The position numbers and the translations under genes are program-made. Shown in pieces: positions 17,958-26,362 of a stretch of DNA of 64,000 nt. The notes beneath the pieces are model-generated. The model worked only from the letters and a program-made list of their open reading frames with translations, was not told the DNA's origin and made no database searches. Source of the stretch: Asticcacaulis biprosthecium C19 (lineage in GTDB: Bacteria; Pseudomonadota; Alphaproteobacteria; Caulobacterales; Caulobacteraceae). Within the stretch, counting starts at the first letter, position 1; each line of letters opens with the position of its first letter. The stretch is from the NCBI RefSeq assembly GCF_000204015.1, contig NZ_GL883080.1, forward strand, positions 621,282 through 685,281, written 5' to 3'.

Positions 17958-18875
17958 ATGCGGTTTAAAGGTCTCGATCTGAACCTGATCATGGCTCTGG
18001 ACGTTCTGCTGGAGGAGGGGAGTGTGTCGAATTCCGCCCGCCGCCTCAACATGACCCAGCCGGCGATGAGCGCCGCCCTGAACCGGCTTCGTGAATATTT
18101 CAACGACGAGATTCTGATTTCAAACGGGCGTCGCATGATGGCGACGGCTTATGCCCAGAGTCTGGCGGGCAGGGTCAAAGCCATCCTGGCCGATGTCCAG
18201 CTTCTGATCTCGACCTCGTCGGTCTTTGACCCTAAGACGTCCGATCGTACATTTCGCATTGCAGCCTCTGATTACATAACAGCTGTGCTCATCACGCCGC
18301 TCGCCGAACGTTTGGCCTCCACGGCGCCCGGTGTTCGTCTCAACCTGCGCTTCCCCAGTGAACACTCGCAGGTCCAATTGGACAATGGCGACCTCGATCT
18401 CGTTATCACACCCGAAGAATATATCTCGGCGGACCATCCTTCGGAGCTCGTACTGGAAGAAGATCATGTTCTGGCGGGTTGGTCGGGCAATCCGTATTTT
18501 CAGGCTGCGATCGACGTCGAAACCTTCTTTGGACTTAGCCATGTCGCGGTATCGATCGGTAGCCGCCAGGAAGGTTCATTTGCGGAAAGACGAATGGAAG
18601 CCTTTAGTCGTAAACGCAATATCGAGATCACCGCGCCGTCCTTTACGACCGTTCCGTGGCTGCTGATCAACACCAACCGGGTCGCCATTATGCACAAACG
18701 CCTGGCAGACACGGTGAGGGATCATATGCCACTCAGTGTCGCTCCGTTGCCCTTTGCTTTCCCGGCCATGCGGGAGATGATGCAGTACCACCGGGCAACG
18801 GGTCTGGATGGTGGACTGATATGGCTTCGCCAGCAGATTGCCGCCATCGCCCATATAAATAGAATTGATGATTAG
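17958..18875 (+). CDS. LysR-family transcriptional regulator (NodD/LinR-like)
   Basis: A 305-residue regulator. The N-terminal winged helix-turn-helix spans about residues 8-65 (LDLNLIMALDVLLEEGSVSNSA, then MTQPAMSAALNRLREYF). The rest is the two-lobed effector domain. The LDLNLL-type opening and AMSAALNRLR recognition helix group it with NodD/LinR-type LysR proteins, which answer to aromatic inducers such as flavonoids. ATG 17958 is chosen because GGGAGG precedes it at ideal spacing; a GTG two codons earlier overlaps that site. It diverges from a TonB receptor and is followed by the ring-cleavage operon, so it most likely controls both in response to a phenolic compound (inference). Confidence 0.9.
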   Translation: MRFKGLDLNLIMALDVLLEEGSVSNSARRLNMTQPAMSAALNRLREYFNDEILISNGRRMMATAYAQSLAGRVKAILADVQLLISTSSVFDPKTSDRTFRIAASDYITAVLITPLAERLASTAPGVRLNLRFPSEHSQVQLDNGDLDLVITPEEYISADHPSELVLEEDHVLAGWSGNPYFQAAIDVETFFGLSHVAVSIGSRQEGSFAERRMEAFSRKRNIEITAPSFTTVPWLLINTNRVAIMHKRLADTVRDHMPLSVAPLPFAFPAMREMMQYHRATGLDGGLIWLRQQIAAIAHINRIDD

Positions 18876-18932
18876 GCATAAAAACAATCATTTTTACAAA
18901 TTTACGGGGCCGCTTTAATCTCTCTGTGAAAT

Positions 18933-18948
18933 GGCCAGAAAACTGGCC
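18933..18948. promoter_or_regulatory. Inverted repeat ahead of the catabolic operon
   Basis: GGCCAG-AAAA-CTGGCC sits between lysR and the FAD monooxygenase gene, 37 bp before its start. It may be an operator, or a weak terminator for lysR. The function is inferred from position only. Confidence 0.35.
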
Positions 18949-18984
18949 CGCCGCGTGTTCGGCGCGTGAGACAGGGAGTGCGCG

Positions 18985-20100
18985 ATGCAGACGGCATCCA
19001 TCCTCATCATTGGTGGGGGTATCGGGGGGCTGACCACAGCCATCGCCCTGCGACGAAAGGGTTTTGACGTCGAGGTTGTCGAGAAGGACCCAAACTGGGC
19101 CGTCTATGGCGTCGGCATCATCCAGCAAGCCAATGTCATTCGCGCCATGAACGAGCTTGGAATTCTCGATGACTACATTCATGCGGGTTACGGCTTCGAC
19201 TATGTCGATATTTTTATCCCCTCGGGTCAGCAAGTCGCTCATATCCCGACGCCCAAGCTGGTCGAAGGCTATCCCAGCAATGTCGGAATCGGCCGTCCAG
19301 CGCTTCATAAGGTGCTTGGCGACCGAACGAAGGCGTCAGGTGCGCGGGTCAAGCTTGGCGTTACGGCATCGCGCATGGAGGACGACGGCAGGGGCGTAAC
19401 AGCCTGGTTCTCTGACGGCTCGAAAGGGCGCTATGACTTGGTTGTTGGCGCCGACGGCGTTAATTCGGCCGTGCGTCAGGTCCTGTTCCCGAAAGCCGCG
19501 ATGCCGGAATTCACTGGCCAAGGCGTCTGGCGTTACAATTTTCCGCGCGACCCCTCGATCACCAATCTGACGGCCTATGAAGGCCCGACGGGCATTGGCT
19601 TTTGTCCCCTGTCGGAAACCCTTATGTACATGTACGTCACGACCCGTGAGCCGGGGAATCCCTTCTACGAGAAGCACACTTTGGCGGCGTCCATGCGCGC
19701 CAAATTGCAAAACGTGCCCCCCTTCATCGGCCGTCTGCGTGAGCAAATCACGGACAACGACTCCGTCGTCTATCGGCCGTTGCACTGGTTGTTCCTCGAC
19801 GGCGACTGGCATGTTGGCAACATCTGCGTCCTGGGAGACGCGGCGCATGCCACCACGCCGCATCTTGGGCAGGGCGCCGGCATGGCCATCGAGGACGGAA
19901 TTGTCCTGGCGGATGAACTGGTCCTGGCCCGTACGCCGCAGGAGGCGTTCAGGGCGATGCACAAGCGTCGCTTCAGTCGGTGCAAATATATCGTCGACCG
20001 CTCCAAGGCGATCGGCGACGGCCAGATCGGCAAGGGGCCGCTTCTCGATAACGCCCTGGAGTCCCGCAATATGCACGACGTCGTCGCTGCACCCCTCTGA
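18985..20100 (+). CDS. FAD-dependent aromatic monooxygenase (salicylate-hydroxylase-like)
   Basis: A 371-residue class A flavoprotein monooxygenase. It shows the dinucleotide-binding GGGIGG at residues 10-15, the DG motif (GADGVNS) and the GDAAHATTPHLGQGAGMAIED motif that binds FAD ribityl and pyrophosphate. Enzymes of this type use NAD(P)H and O2 to hydroxylate phenolic rings, often ortho to an existing hydroxyl, preparing them for dioxygenase cleavage. It is the first gene of a seven-gene run with gaps of 28 bp or less. A GGGAG site lies upstream of the ATG. Probable role: ring hydroxylation of the aglycone released by the operon's glucosidase. Exact substrate unknown. Confidence 0.88.
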   Translation: MQTASILIIGGGIGGLTTAIALRRKGFDVEVVEKDPNWAVYGVGIIQQANVIRAMNELGILDDYIHAGYGFDYVDIFIPSGQQVAHIPTPKLVEGYPSNVGIGRPALHKVLGDRTKASGARVKLGVTASRMEDDGRGVTAWFSDGSKGRYDLVVGADGVNSAVRQVLFPKAAMPEFTGQGVWRYNFPRDPSITNLTAYEGPTGIGFCPLSETLMYMYVTTREPGNPFYEKHTLAASMRAKLQNVPPFIGRLREQITDNDSVVYRPLHWLFLDGDWHVGNICVLGDAAHATTPHLGQGAGMAIEDGIVLADELVLARTPQEAFRAMHKRRFSRCKYIVDRSKAIGDGQIGKGPLLDNALESRNMHDVVAAPL

Positions 20101-20128
20101 GTTGCCCTTCTGGCATGAAAGTAGTCTG

Positions 20129-21289
20129 ATGCTGTTTGAGTATTTCGACAAAAATTACGTCTGGAACCTGTCCCTGGCTATCGCCATGGCGTCGGGGGCG
20201 GAAATCGGCGAGTTGATGGACATGTGCGCGCCCCTTAAAGCGGCCGCGGCGAACGGGACGGATGCGGGTACGGCCGAATTTATGACCGAGTGGGTCAAGG
20301 TCGCTGACAAGTTGGCGGAACTGGCGCGTGAGGACGAAGCTTTGGGGCGACACTTTTCAGCTTCAAAGAAATGGCAGCGCAGCGCGCTTTACCTCCTGAC
20401 GGCGGAGCGGATGCAGGGCCATGGTCATCCGGGACGAGAGGCCACATACACCAAGGCGTTGACCGCCTTTGACCAGGGGATGAAACTTGGCCGGGAAAAT
20501 TGCCAGCGCTTCGAAATTCCTTACAAAGGCACCTTCATCCCGGCGCTCTATACGCAGGCCCAAGGGGTAGACGGCCCGGCGCCTTGCGTCGTTTACGTCA
20601 ACGGCCTCGATAGCTGCAAAGAGCTGCTCTACTGGTCATGGCTGCCTGGCGCCCTGGCACGGCGTGGCGTTTCTACTCTGTGTGTCGATCAGCCGGGCAC
20701 CGGCGAGACCATCCGACGCAACGGCCTGTTTGCCGATCCCCACAGCGAAAACTGGGCCACCCCGGTCTATGAGTGGCTGGCCGCGAGAACGGATATCGAT
20801 CCAAGGCGGATCGGCATTACCGGGATTTCTTTAGGTGGCCACTATGCGCCGCGGGCCGTTGCGTTCGAACCGAGGTTTGCCGCCGGCGCGGTTTGGGGCG
20901 CCAACCATAATTGGGCGGAAGTCCAGCAGAAACGTCTGCGCCGCGAGGGCGAAAATCCCGTTCCCCACTATTGGGCGCACGTCATGTGGGTGTTCGGTGC
21001 CAGCGACATGGACGACTTCTTCGCCAAGGCAGCGGACATGAACCTGAACGGCATACTCGACCGGGTGAAGGTGCCGTTCCTGGTGACCCATGGCATCAAA
21101 GACCGTCAAATCGGTGTCGAATACTCCTATCAAACCTATGACCAGCTCGTGAACAGTCCCAAACGCGAGTTGAAGGTGTTTACAGACCGCGAAGGCGGTG
21201 TCGAGCATGTCGGCGCCGACAATATGAGCTTTGGCCGTGATTACATCGCGGATTGGTTCGCCGAAGTCCTGGGCGGTAAGACATCATGA
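20129..21289 (+). CDS. Alpha/beta hydrolase, 2,6-dihydroxypseudooxynicotine-hydrolase-like (C-C hydrolase type)
   Basis: A 386-residue hydrolase with a helical N-terminal cap (about residues 1-125) and an alpha/beta core. The nucleophile elbow is GISLGGHY with S234; an aspartate in GIKDRQ and the histidine in GGVEHVGADN complete the triad. The layout (NGLDSCKE, CVDQPGTGET) matches the family of 2,6-dihydroxypseudooxynicotine hydrolase and fungal Ayg1, which cut carbon-carbon bonds next to a carbonyl. The ATG at 20129 is used because the upstream part of the open frame overlaps the monooxygenase gene. Its stop overlaps the next start by 4 nt (ATGA). It likely cleaves an acylphenol or ring-fission product (inference). 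Confidence 0.83.
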   Translation: MLFEYFDKNYVWNLSLAIAMASGAEIGELMDMCAPLKAAAANGTDAGTAEFMTEWVKVADKLAELAREDEALGRHFSASKKWQRSALYLLTAERMQGHGHPGREATYTKALTAFDQGMKLGRENCQRFEIPYKGTFIPALYTQAQGVDGPAPCVVYVNGLDSCKELLYWSWLPGALARRGVSTLCVDQPGTGETIRRNGLFADPHSENWATPVYEWLAARTDIDPRRIGITGISLGGHYAPRAVAFEPRFAAGAVWGANHNWAEVQQKRLRREGENPVPHYWAHVMWVFGASDMDDFFAKAADMNLNGILDRVKVPFLVTHGIKDRQIGVEYSYQTYDQLVNSPKRELKVFTDREGGVEHVGADNMSFGRDYIADWFAEVLGGKTS

Positions 21290-22254
21290 AGCTCGCAACC
21301 TTGAAGAACGGTGGTCCGGACGGCAGGCTTCACGTCGTATCGCAGGATCTTAGGCGTGCGGTCCGCGCCGACGATATTGCCGCGACGCTGCAAGAGGCTC
21401 TTGATCATTGGGATCATATAGCTCCGAAGCTGCGGCACCTGTCGGATGCGCTGAATGCCGGCGCGGTCTCTGACAGTATTGCGTTTAACGAAGAAGCCGC
21501 GATGGCGCCGTTACCCCGCGCCTGGCAGTGGCTGGATGGTTCGGCCTTCGCAAATCATGGCCATCTGATGCAGAAGGCGTTCAATCTGCCGCCGATCGAA
21601 ACCGCCATGCCGCTGATGTATCAGGGCATGTCGCATCGCTTCCTGGGGGCGGCTGAAGACGTCTGCCTCCCGAGTGTCGATGACGGGATAGATTTCGAAG
21701 GCGAGTTCGGCATCGTGACGGACTTCGTCCCGATGGGCACGAAGGCCGAAAACGCACTGCGCCACGTCAAACTCTGTCTTGTCATCAATGACTGGTCATT
21801 GCGCGCTATTGCGCCTGTCGAAATGAAAACAGGTTTTGGCTGGATTCAGGCCAAGCCGGCCTGTGCGCTTTCACCCGTCGCAGTCACCCCCGATGTGTTG
21901 GGAGAGGCCTGGCGCGATGGCCGTATCTTGACCTCGATGGTGGTCAATCTCAATGGAAAGCCGTTCGGCACTGTCCCTGCCAACGAAATGGGCTTCGGCT
22001 TCCACGAACTTATCGCGCACGCGGCCCGCTCTCGCGACCTGCCGGCAGGGACGATCATAGGGTCGGGCACGGTCTCCTCAAGCCGATATGCCGAAGTCGG
22101 GTCGGCCTGCATTGCCGAGCGACGCGCCATCGAAACGATCGCGGACGGAAAGCCCTCAACACCGTTCATGCGCCGCGGTGATCGCGTCTGCCTGCACGCC
22201 TTGGACCCAAAGATGTTCGGTCGTATCGACCAGAAGGTTTTGGTGCCGGCATGA
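21286..22254 (+). CDS. Fumarylacetoacetate-hydrolase (FAH) family protein
   Basis: A 322-residue FAH-superfamily enzyme. The metal-binding residues are visible as E138-x-E140 (DFEGEFG) and D169 (VINDWSLR), with a downstream IGSGTVSSSRYAE active-site loop. Family members hydrolyse or decarboxylate 2-oxo or 1,3-dicarbonyl acids such as fumarylacetoacetate, fumarylpyruvate or 4-oxalocrotonate. It overlaps the hydrolase gene before it and the cupin gene after it by 4 nt each, so translation is coupled. In this pathway it would process the product left after extradiol ring fission. Confidence 0.88.
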   Translation: MKLATLKNGGPDGRLHVVSQDLRRAVRADDIAATLQEALDHWDHIAPKLRHLSDALNAGAVSDSIAFNEEAAMAPLPRAWQWLDGSAFANHGHLMQKAFNLPPIETAMPLMYQGMSHRFLGAAEDVCLPSVDDGIDFEGEFGIVTDFVPMGTKAENALRHVKLCLVINDWSLRAIAPVEMKTGFGWIQAKPACALSPVAVTPDVLGEAWRDGRILTSMVVNLNGKPFGTVPANEMGFGFHELIAHAARSRDLPAGTIIGSGTVSSSRYAEVGSACIAERRAIETIADGKPSTPFMRRGDRVCLHALDPKMFGRIDQKVLVPA

Positions 22255-22787
22255 TTTTCAATCTGTTCTCCTCCAGAAAAAAGTCCTCGTCCATGATCAA
22301 GAAACACCGCCGTATTGTTACCGGGCATGACGCACGCGGCCGGGCGGTCGTTGAACGTGATGAGCTGATTGAAGGCTATGTCACGCCGACCAAGGATGCG
22401 GTGCTGACGTCGTTGTGGGCGACGGACAGCTTTCCCTGCGACAACACCGATCGTCGCGACGGCCGCGATCTTATTACCGGTCTCGTCTGTCCGTCAGGTT
22501 CCGTACTGCGTATCGTCGATATGCTGCCACATAGCCGCTCTCCCTTTCACCGCACCACGTCGCTGGACTACGCCATCGTTGTATCGGGCGAAGTCGATAT
22601 GGAACTGGACGACGGTCTGATGGTGTCAATGAAGGCCGGCGACGTCGCCATGCAGCGCGGAACCATTCATGCCTGGGTCAATCGCAGCGAGGCCCCGTGT
22701 TCCATCGTCTTTGTTCTTTTGGGCGCGCACCCGGTGGTGATCGATGGTCAACCCCTCGAACCCACCCCCATGCACGGCATCACGTAG
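22251..22787 (+). CDS. Cupin-domain protein
   Basis: A 178-residue single-domain cupin. The core shows PFHRTTSLDYAIVVSGEVDME followed by GDVAMQRGTIHAW, giving histidines and acidic residues placed to bind one metal ion. Similar small cupins in aromatic catabolic operons are often annotated only as cupin-domain proteins and may be dioxygenases, isomerases or sensors. The ATG at 22251 overlaps the FAH stop codon; an in-frame ATG 14 codons later (22293) would give a shorter protein starting nearer the conserved region. Function not determined; the operon position suggests a catalytic role in the same pathway. Confidence 0.75.
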   Translation: MIFNLFSSRKKSSSMIKKHRRIVTGHDARGRAVVERDELIEGYVTPTKDAVLTSLWATDSFPCDNTDRRDGRDLITGLVCPSGSVLRIVDMLPHSRSPFHRTTSLDYAIVVSGEVDMELDDGLMVSMKAGDVAMQRGTIHAWVNRSEAPCSIVFVLLGAHPVVIDGQPLEPTPMHGIT

Positions 22788-22797
22788 AAAGAGTTTC

Positions 22798-23730
22798 ATG
22801 TTCAATATCGTTGGTCTTGAGGAATTGGTCTTTGGTGTCGAGGACATCAAGGGATGCACGCAGTATCTCGTCGACTATGGCCTGACCCCCGTCGTTCTAA
22901 GCGAAGTGGGGGGGCGCTTCGAGGCGGCAGATGGTACGGCGGTCATCATCTGGCGCTCGGACCACCCGATGCTGCCCGAACCGATGACGGGCCATCCATC
23001 CATCCGGGAAAGCGTCTATGGCGTCGATAACCTGGCGACGCTTGACGCCATAGCTGCCGAGGTCGGCAAGGACCGCGACGTCAGGCGCGGCGCCGATGGC
23101 TCTGTGCATTTCCGCGATGAGGAGGGCTTTGCGCTCGGTTTCAAGGTGACGCGCCGTCGGGCGATCGCATCCGCTGTCCGGGCCGCACCTTTGGATCAGG
23201 CGGGTGTCCTCCAGGGGATGGCGGTTGTTCCACAGACCCTGTCCCATGTGGTCTATTTCGTGCGCGACTACGCCCGCCAGGAAAGGTTCTACCAGGAACG
23301 TCTCGGCTTTATTACCACCGACACCTTTACCGGGGTCGGCCCCTTCATGCGTGCCGCCGGATCGGCGGATCACCATCAGGTCTTTTTCATACAAACCCCG
23401 CCCTTCCTCAACGGGGTCGAACACTTCACCTTCCATTTCCAGTCCGGCACGCATGTCATGTTGGCCGGCACGCATTTCGCCAACAAGGGATATCAGTCCT
23501 TCTGGGGACCCGGACGGCACATATTCGGCTCGAACTGGTTTTGGTATTTCAACAGCCCCTTCGGCTGCAAAGTCGAATTCGATGCCGAGATGGACCAGCA
23601 TGACGACAACTGGGTGGCGCGCCACGCGCCAATGACCGCTGACAATGCGCAACTGTTCCTCTTCAGTCAGGCCGAAAAGTTCGTGCCGGGTGGCCCGCCG
23701 CCGGGGGGAGCCAAAGCGACCCATGTCTAA
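22798..23730 (+). CDS. Two-domain VOC-family (type I) extradiol ring-cleavage dioxygenase
   Basis: A 310-residue protein of two vicinal-oxygen-chelate domains. The C-terminal domain keeps the Fe(II) facial triad: H150 (LSHVVYF), H209 (GVEHFTFHF) and E260 (CKVEFDAEM). The N-terminal half (residues 1-125) lacks the ligands and is structural, as in 2,3-dihydroxybiphenyl dioxygenase-type enzymes. Such enzymes open a catechol ring next to the hydroxyl pair using O2. The ATG at 22798 follows the cupin stop by 10 bp with a GAAAGAG site; its last 8 nt overlap the Rieske-reductase gene. This is the probable ring-opening step of the operon. Confidence 0.87.
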   Translation: MFNIVGLEELVFGVEDIKGCTQYLVDYGLTPVVLSEVGGRFEAADGTAVIIWRSDHPMLPEPMTGHPSIRESVYGVDNLATLDAIAAEVGKDRDVRRGADGSVHFRDEEGFALGFKVTRRRAIASAVRAAPLDQAGVLQGMAVVPQTLSHVVYFVRDYARQERFYQERLGFITTDTFTGVGPFMRAAGSADHHQVFFIQTPPFLNGVEHFTFHFQSGTHVMLAGTHFANKGYQSFWGPGRHIFGSNWFWYFNSPFGCKVEFDAEMDQHDDNWVARHAPMTADNAQLFLFSQAEKFVPGGPPPGGAKATHV

Positions 23731-24784
23731 GGTGCCGAGCGTCCTTTGCCATCTGGAAGATCTGCCCGTGGGAACGACCCGCGGGTTCGATCCATTGAGG
23801 GCAGGGGTCGATACGGTTTTTGCCATTCGCGACGACGCGGGTGTGCGCGTATTCCGGAACATTTGCCCGCATGAGGGAACGCCGCTGGGATGGCGCAAGG
23901 ATCAGTTTCTGACACCCGACGGAAGTACAATCATGTGCTTCGCTCATGCCGCCCGCTTTGACCGGGTGACCGGGGTTTGCTTTGCCGGCCCCTGTCTTGG
24001 AGACCGTCTGGAATTGCTCCCGACCGAAGTCGATGATCTTGGGCGCCTGCTTCTGGTCGACACGGCAACCGTCGTCGCTTCGCCGCGACCTGCGAAATCG
24101 AGCCCTTCGCGGCCCAAGCCTGATGCTGTCCATTCCGTTGTCGTCTCGCATATCTACCAGGAAACACCAACGATCCGCGCGCTGCGCATTGAACCACTTC
24201 GCGGCGAGAAACTCCCGAAGTTTACCGCCGGCGCCCATATCGATGTCTTTCTACCGGACAACTTAAAGCGCAGTTACTCCATTGCGAGCAGCCCGCTGGC
24301 AACAGATCATTACCTTCTGGGCGTAGGTCTGACGCCAGACTCCAATGGGGGATCTCGGGCTGTCCATGGCTTGGCCCGTGGCGATCGGCTGACAATCAGT
24401 GGACCTCGCAACGCCTTTCCCCTTGAGGCGCGCGCCAGGCGCTATGTGCTTGTTGCGGCCGGGATCGGGATCACCCCTCTGCTGAGCATGGCAGCGCAAC
24501 TGCACGCGTCCGAGCAAACATTCGTACTTCACTACTGCACCCGGTCGCGGCGTGACACGGCGTTTATAAATCTCATCCATCAGTCCAGCTTTTGCGACAA
24601 GGTTGTCTTCCACTTCAGCGAAGACGGCCCCACTGGACGTCTGAAACCGGCAACTATCCTGGCGGGTTTCGCTCCGCGATCTCACCTTTATACCTGTGGG
24701 CCGAGGCCGTTCATGCAGGCGGTGCTGCGCACGGCTGATGAACTGGGGTGGCCGGCAGATAGTCTGCACTATGAATCGTTTTAG
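23723..24784 (+). CDS. Rieske [2Fe-2S] domain fused to FAD/NAD(P) reductase
   Basis: A 353-residue fusion. Residues 1-110 form a Rieske ferredoxin with C48-x-H50 (NICPHEG) and C72-xx-H75 (MCFAHAARF). Residues about 130-353 form a ferredoxin-reductase module: the FAD-binding RSYSIASSP near residue 183, the nicotinamide-binding AGIGITP near 245 and the CGP motif (LYTCGPRPF). The plant-type 2Fe-2S domain that ends phthalate-dioxygenase-type reductases is missing; the protein stops at HYESF, where that linker would begin. It should pass electrons from NAD(P)H to an oxygenase. No Rieske oxygenase alpha subunit lies in the window, so its partner is unclear. The ATG overlaps the dioxygenase stop. 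Confidence 0.85.
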   Translation: MSKVPSVLCHLEDLPVGTTRGFDPLRAGVDTVFAIRDDAGVRVFRNICPHEGTPLGWRKDQFLTPDGSTIMCFAHAARFDRVTGVCFAGPCLGDRLELLPTEVDDLGRLLLVDTATVVASPRPAKSSPSRPKPDAVHSVVVSHIYQETPTIRALRIEPLRGEKLPKFTAGAHIDVFLPDNLKRSYSIASSPLATDHYLLGVGLTPDSNGGSRAVHGLARGDRLTISGPRNAFPLEARARRYVLVAAGIGITPLLSMAAQLHASEQTFVLHYCTRSRRDTAFINLIHQSSFCDKVVFHFSEDGPTGRLKPATILAGFAPRSHLYTCGPRPFMQAVLRTADELGWPADSLHYESF

Positions 24785-24810
24785 CCCTGCTTCACCTGAG
24801 GATATCCACA

Positions 24811-26130
24811 ATGACATCTGTATCGCGCCGGAAAATGCTGGTCACAGCGTCCGTCGGCCTTGCGGCCGTATCGAGCCAGGCGCATTCCATGGGCCGAACC
24901 AGTACGTTCAAGTTTCCCAAGGATTTCTGGTGGGGTGCGGCGACGGCCGGCCATCAGGTCGAGGGCAACAACACAAACTCGGACAGTTGGTTCGTTGAAC
25001 ACCTTGAGCGTTCTCCGTACGCCGAGTCTTCCGGAGATGCCTGCGACTTCTACAACCGGTTTGAACAGGACATCGCCCTGCTGGCCAAACTCGGATTGAA
25101 CACGTTCCGCTTTTCACTTGAATGGTCCCGCATTGAGCCGGCAAAAGGTGAGTTCTCCGAGGTGCAACTCAACCACTACCGGAAGGTCGCAGCGACCTGC
25201 CGCGAGCATGGTGTCCGGCCGATGGTGACCTTTAACCATTTTACCGCGCCCTTGTGGTTCGCCAAACTGGGTGGCTGGGAAAACCCCGACGCGCCCGTGC
25301 TATTTGAGCGCTATTGTGCCCGCGCCGTCAGAGCTGTCGGCGACCTGGCTGCCGCCGCTGCGACCTTTAACGAACCCAATATCAATGCGCTCCTGCGCTG
25401 GATCGGCTTGCCGCCCTTCGTGACGGACGGCATGCGACAAGGGCTGGAGGCAGCCGCCAAAGCCGCTAATGTGCCGGTATTCTCTTCAATACCCCTTGCT
25501 GAACCGGAGCGCATCGAAGCGCAAATGCTAAAAGCCCATGGACTGGCCTTTGCGGCGATCAAGGCCGGCGCGCCCAATCTGCCAGTCGGTGTTACCTTGG
25601 CGATTTCCGACGATCAGGCCGTCGGCGATTCCGTCCAGCGTGACCGCAAACGCGCGGCGCTCTATACATCCTGGCTGGAAGCCGCCAAACAGCACGGAGA
25701 CTTTTTGGGCGTCCAGACCTATGGCCGCACGCGCTTGGATGCCAATGGCATCATGCCGGTTCCGGAAGGTGCGGAATTGACGCAAATGGGCGAGGAGTTC
25801 TATCCTCAGGCTCTGGAACAGACGATCCGTTATGCCTATGCAGCCACCGGCAAGCCCATCTATGTTACCGAAAATGGCGTGGCCACGGACGACGACAGCC
25901 GCCGCATTGCCTACATAGACATTGCCCTCGCGGGTGTCAGGAACTGCCTGCGAGACGGGATTCCGGTCAAGGGCTATATCCACTGGTCGCTACTGGACAA
26001 TTTCGAGTGGACGTTCGGATACGCGAAGCATTTTGGCCTCGTAGCCGTCGATCGGGCGACTCAGGTTCGAACGGTTAAAGGTAGCGCTCTTCACTTTGCA
26101 AGGATTGCCCGGAGGAATGCGATTGGATGA
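24811..26130 (+). CDS. Tat-exported GH1 beta-glucosidase
   Basis: A 439-residue family 1 glycoside hydrolase. The N-terminus SRRKMLVTASVGLAAVSSQA is a twin-arginine signal, so the folded enzyme is probably periplasmic. The catalytic acid/base is E188 in TFNEPN and the nucleophile E354 in YVTENG; HWSLLDNFEW near the C-terminus binds the sugar. GH1 enzymes act on beta-glucosides, often aryl or flavonoid glucosides. It is the last gene of the ring-cleavage operon, 26 bp after the Rieske-reductase stop. This strongly suggests that the operon's substrate arrives as a beta-glycoside and is deglycosylated in the periplasm before uptake. Confidence 0.9.
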   Translation: MTSVSRRKMLVTASVGLAAVSSQAHSMGRTSTFKFPKDFWWGAATAGHQVEGNNTNSDSWFVEHLERSPYAESSGDACDFYNRFEQDIALLAKLGLNTFRFSLEWSRIEPAKGEFSEVQLNHYRKVAATCREHGVRPMVTFNHFTAPLWFAKLGGWENPDAPVLFERYCARAVRAVGDLAAAAATFNEPNINALLRWIGLPPFVTDGMRQGLEAAAKAANVPVFSSIPLAEPERIEAQMLKAHGLAFAAIKAGAPNLPVGVTLAISDDQAVGDSVQRDRKRAALYTSWLEAAKQHGDFLGVQTYGRTRLDANGIMPVPEGAELTQMGEEFYPQALEQTIRYAYAATGKPIYVTENGVATDDDSRRIAYIDIALAGVRNCLRDGIPVKGYIHWSLLDNFEWTFGYAKHFGLVAVDRATQVRTVKGSALHFARIARRNAIG

Positions 26131-26362
26131 CAGTCCCTCAATTTGGTGAGTCGTTTTGCGTCCTTAATGCATTGAAAAGTATCAAAAAAAGTTAACGTTT
26201 TTACTCGGGCCTCTTTCGAGGGCATCCGGCAACGTATAACGGCTCTTGATGGAAAGATATAAAATATATCAATTTTGTGGATCGATATAGCCACGTTATG
26301 ATGATTCCAGACACCCACTCCCGATCACAAGAGGGGAGGGGCCATCTCAGGGAAAACATGGC
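26131..26362 (+). promoter_or_regulatory. Upstream region of the second TonB receptor
   Basis: An AT-rich 232-bp spacer. A stretch around 26257-26290 (ATATATCAATTTTGTGG, then ATCGATATAG) shares short ATAT/ATC words with the LysR palindrome at 17911 and may carry another operator for the same regulator. No clear promoter consensus and no ORF. Confidence 0.3.
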
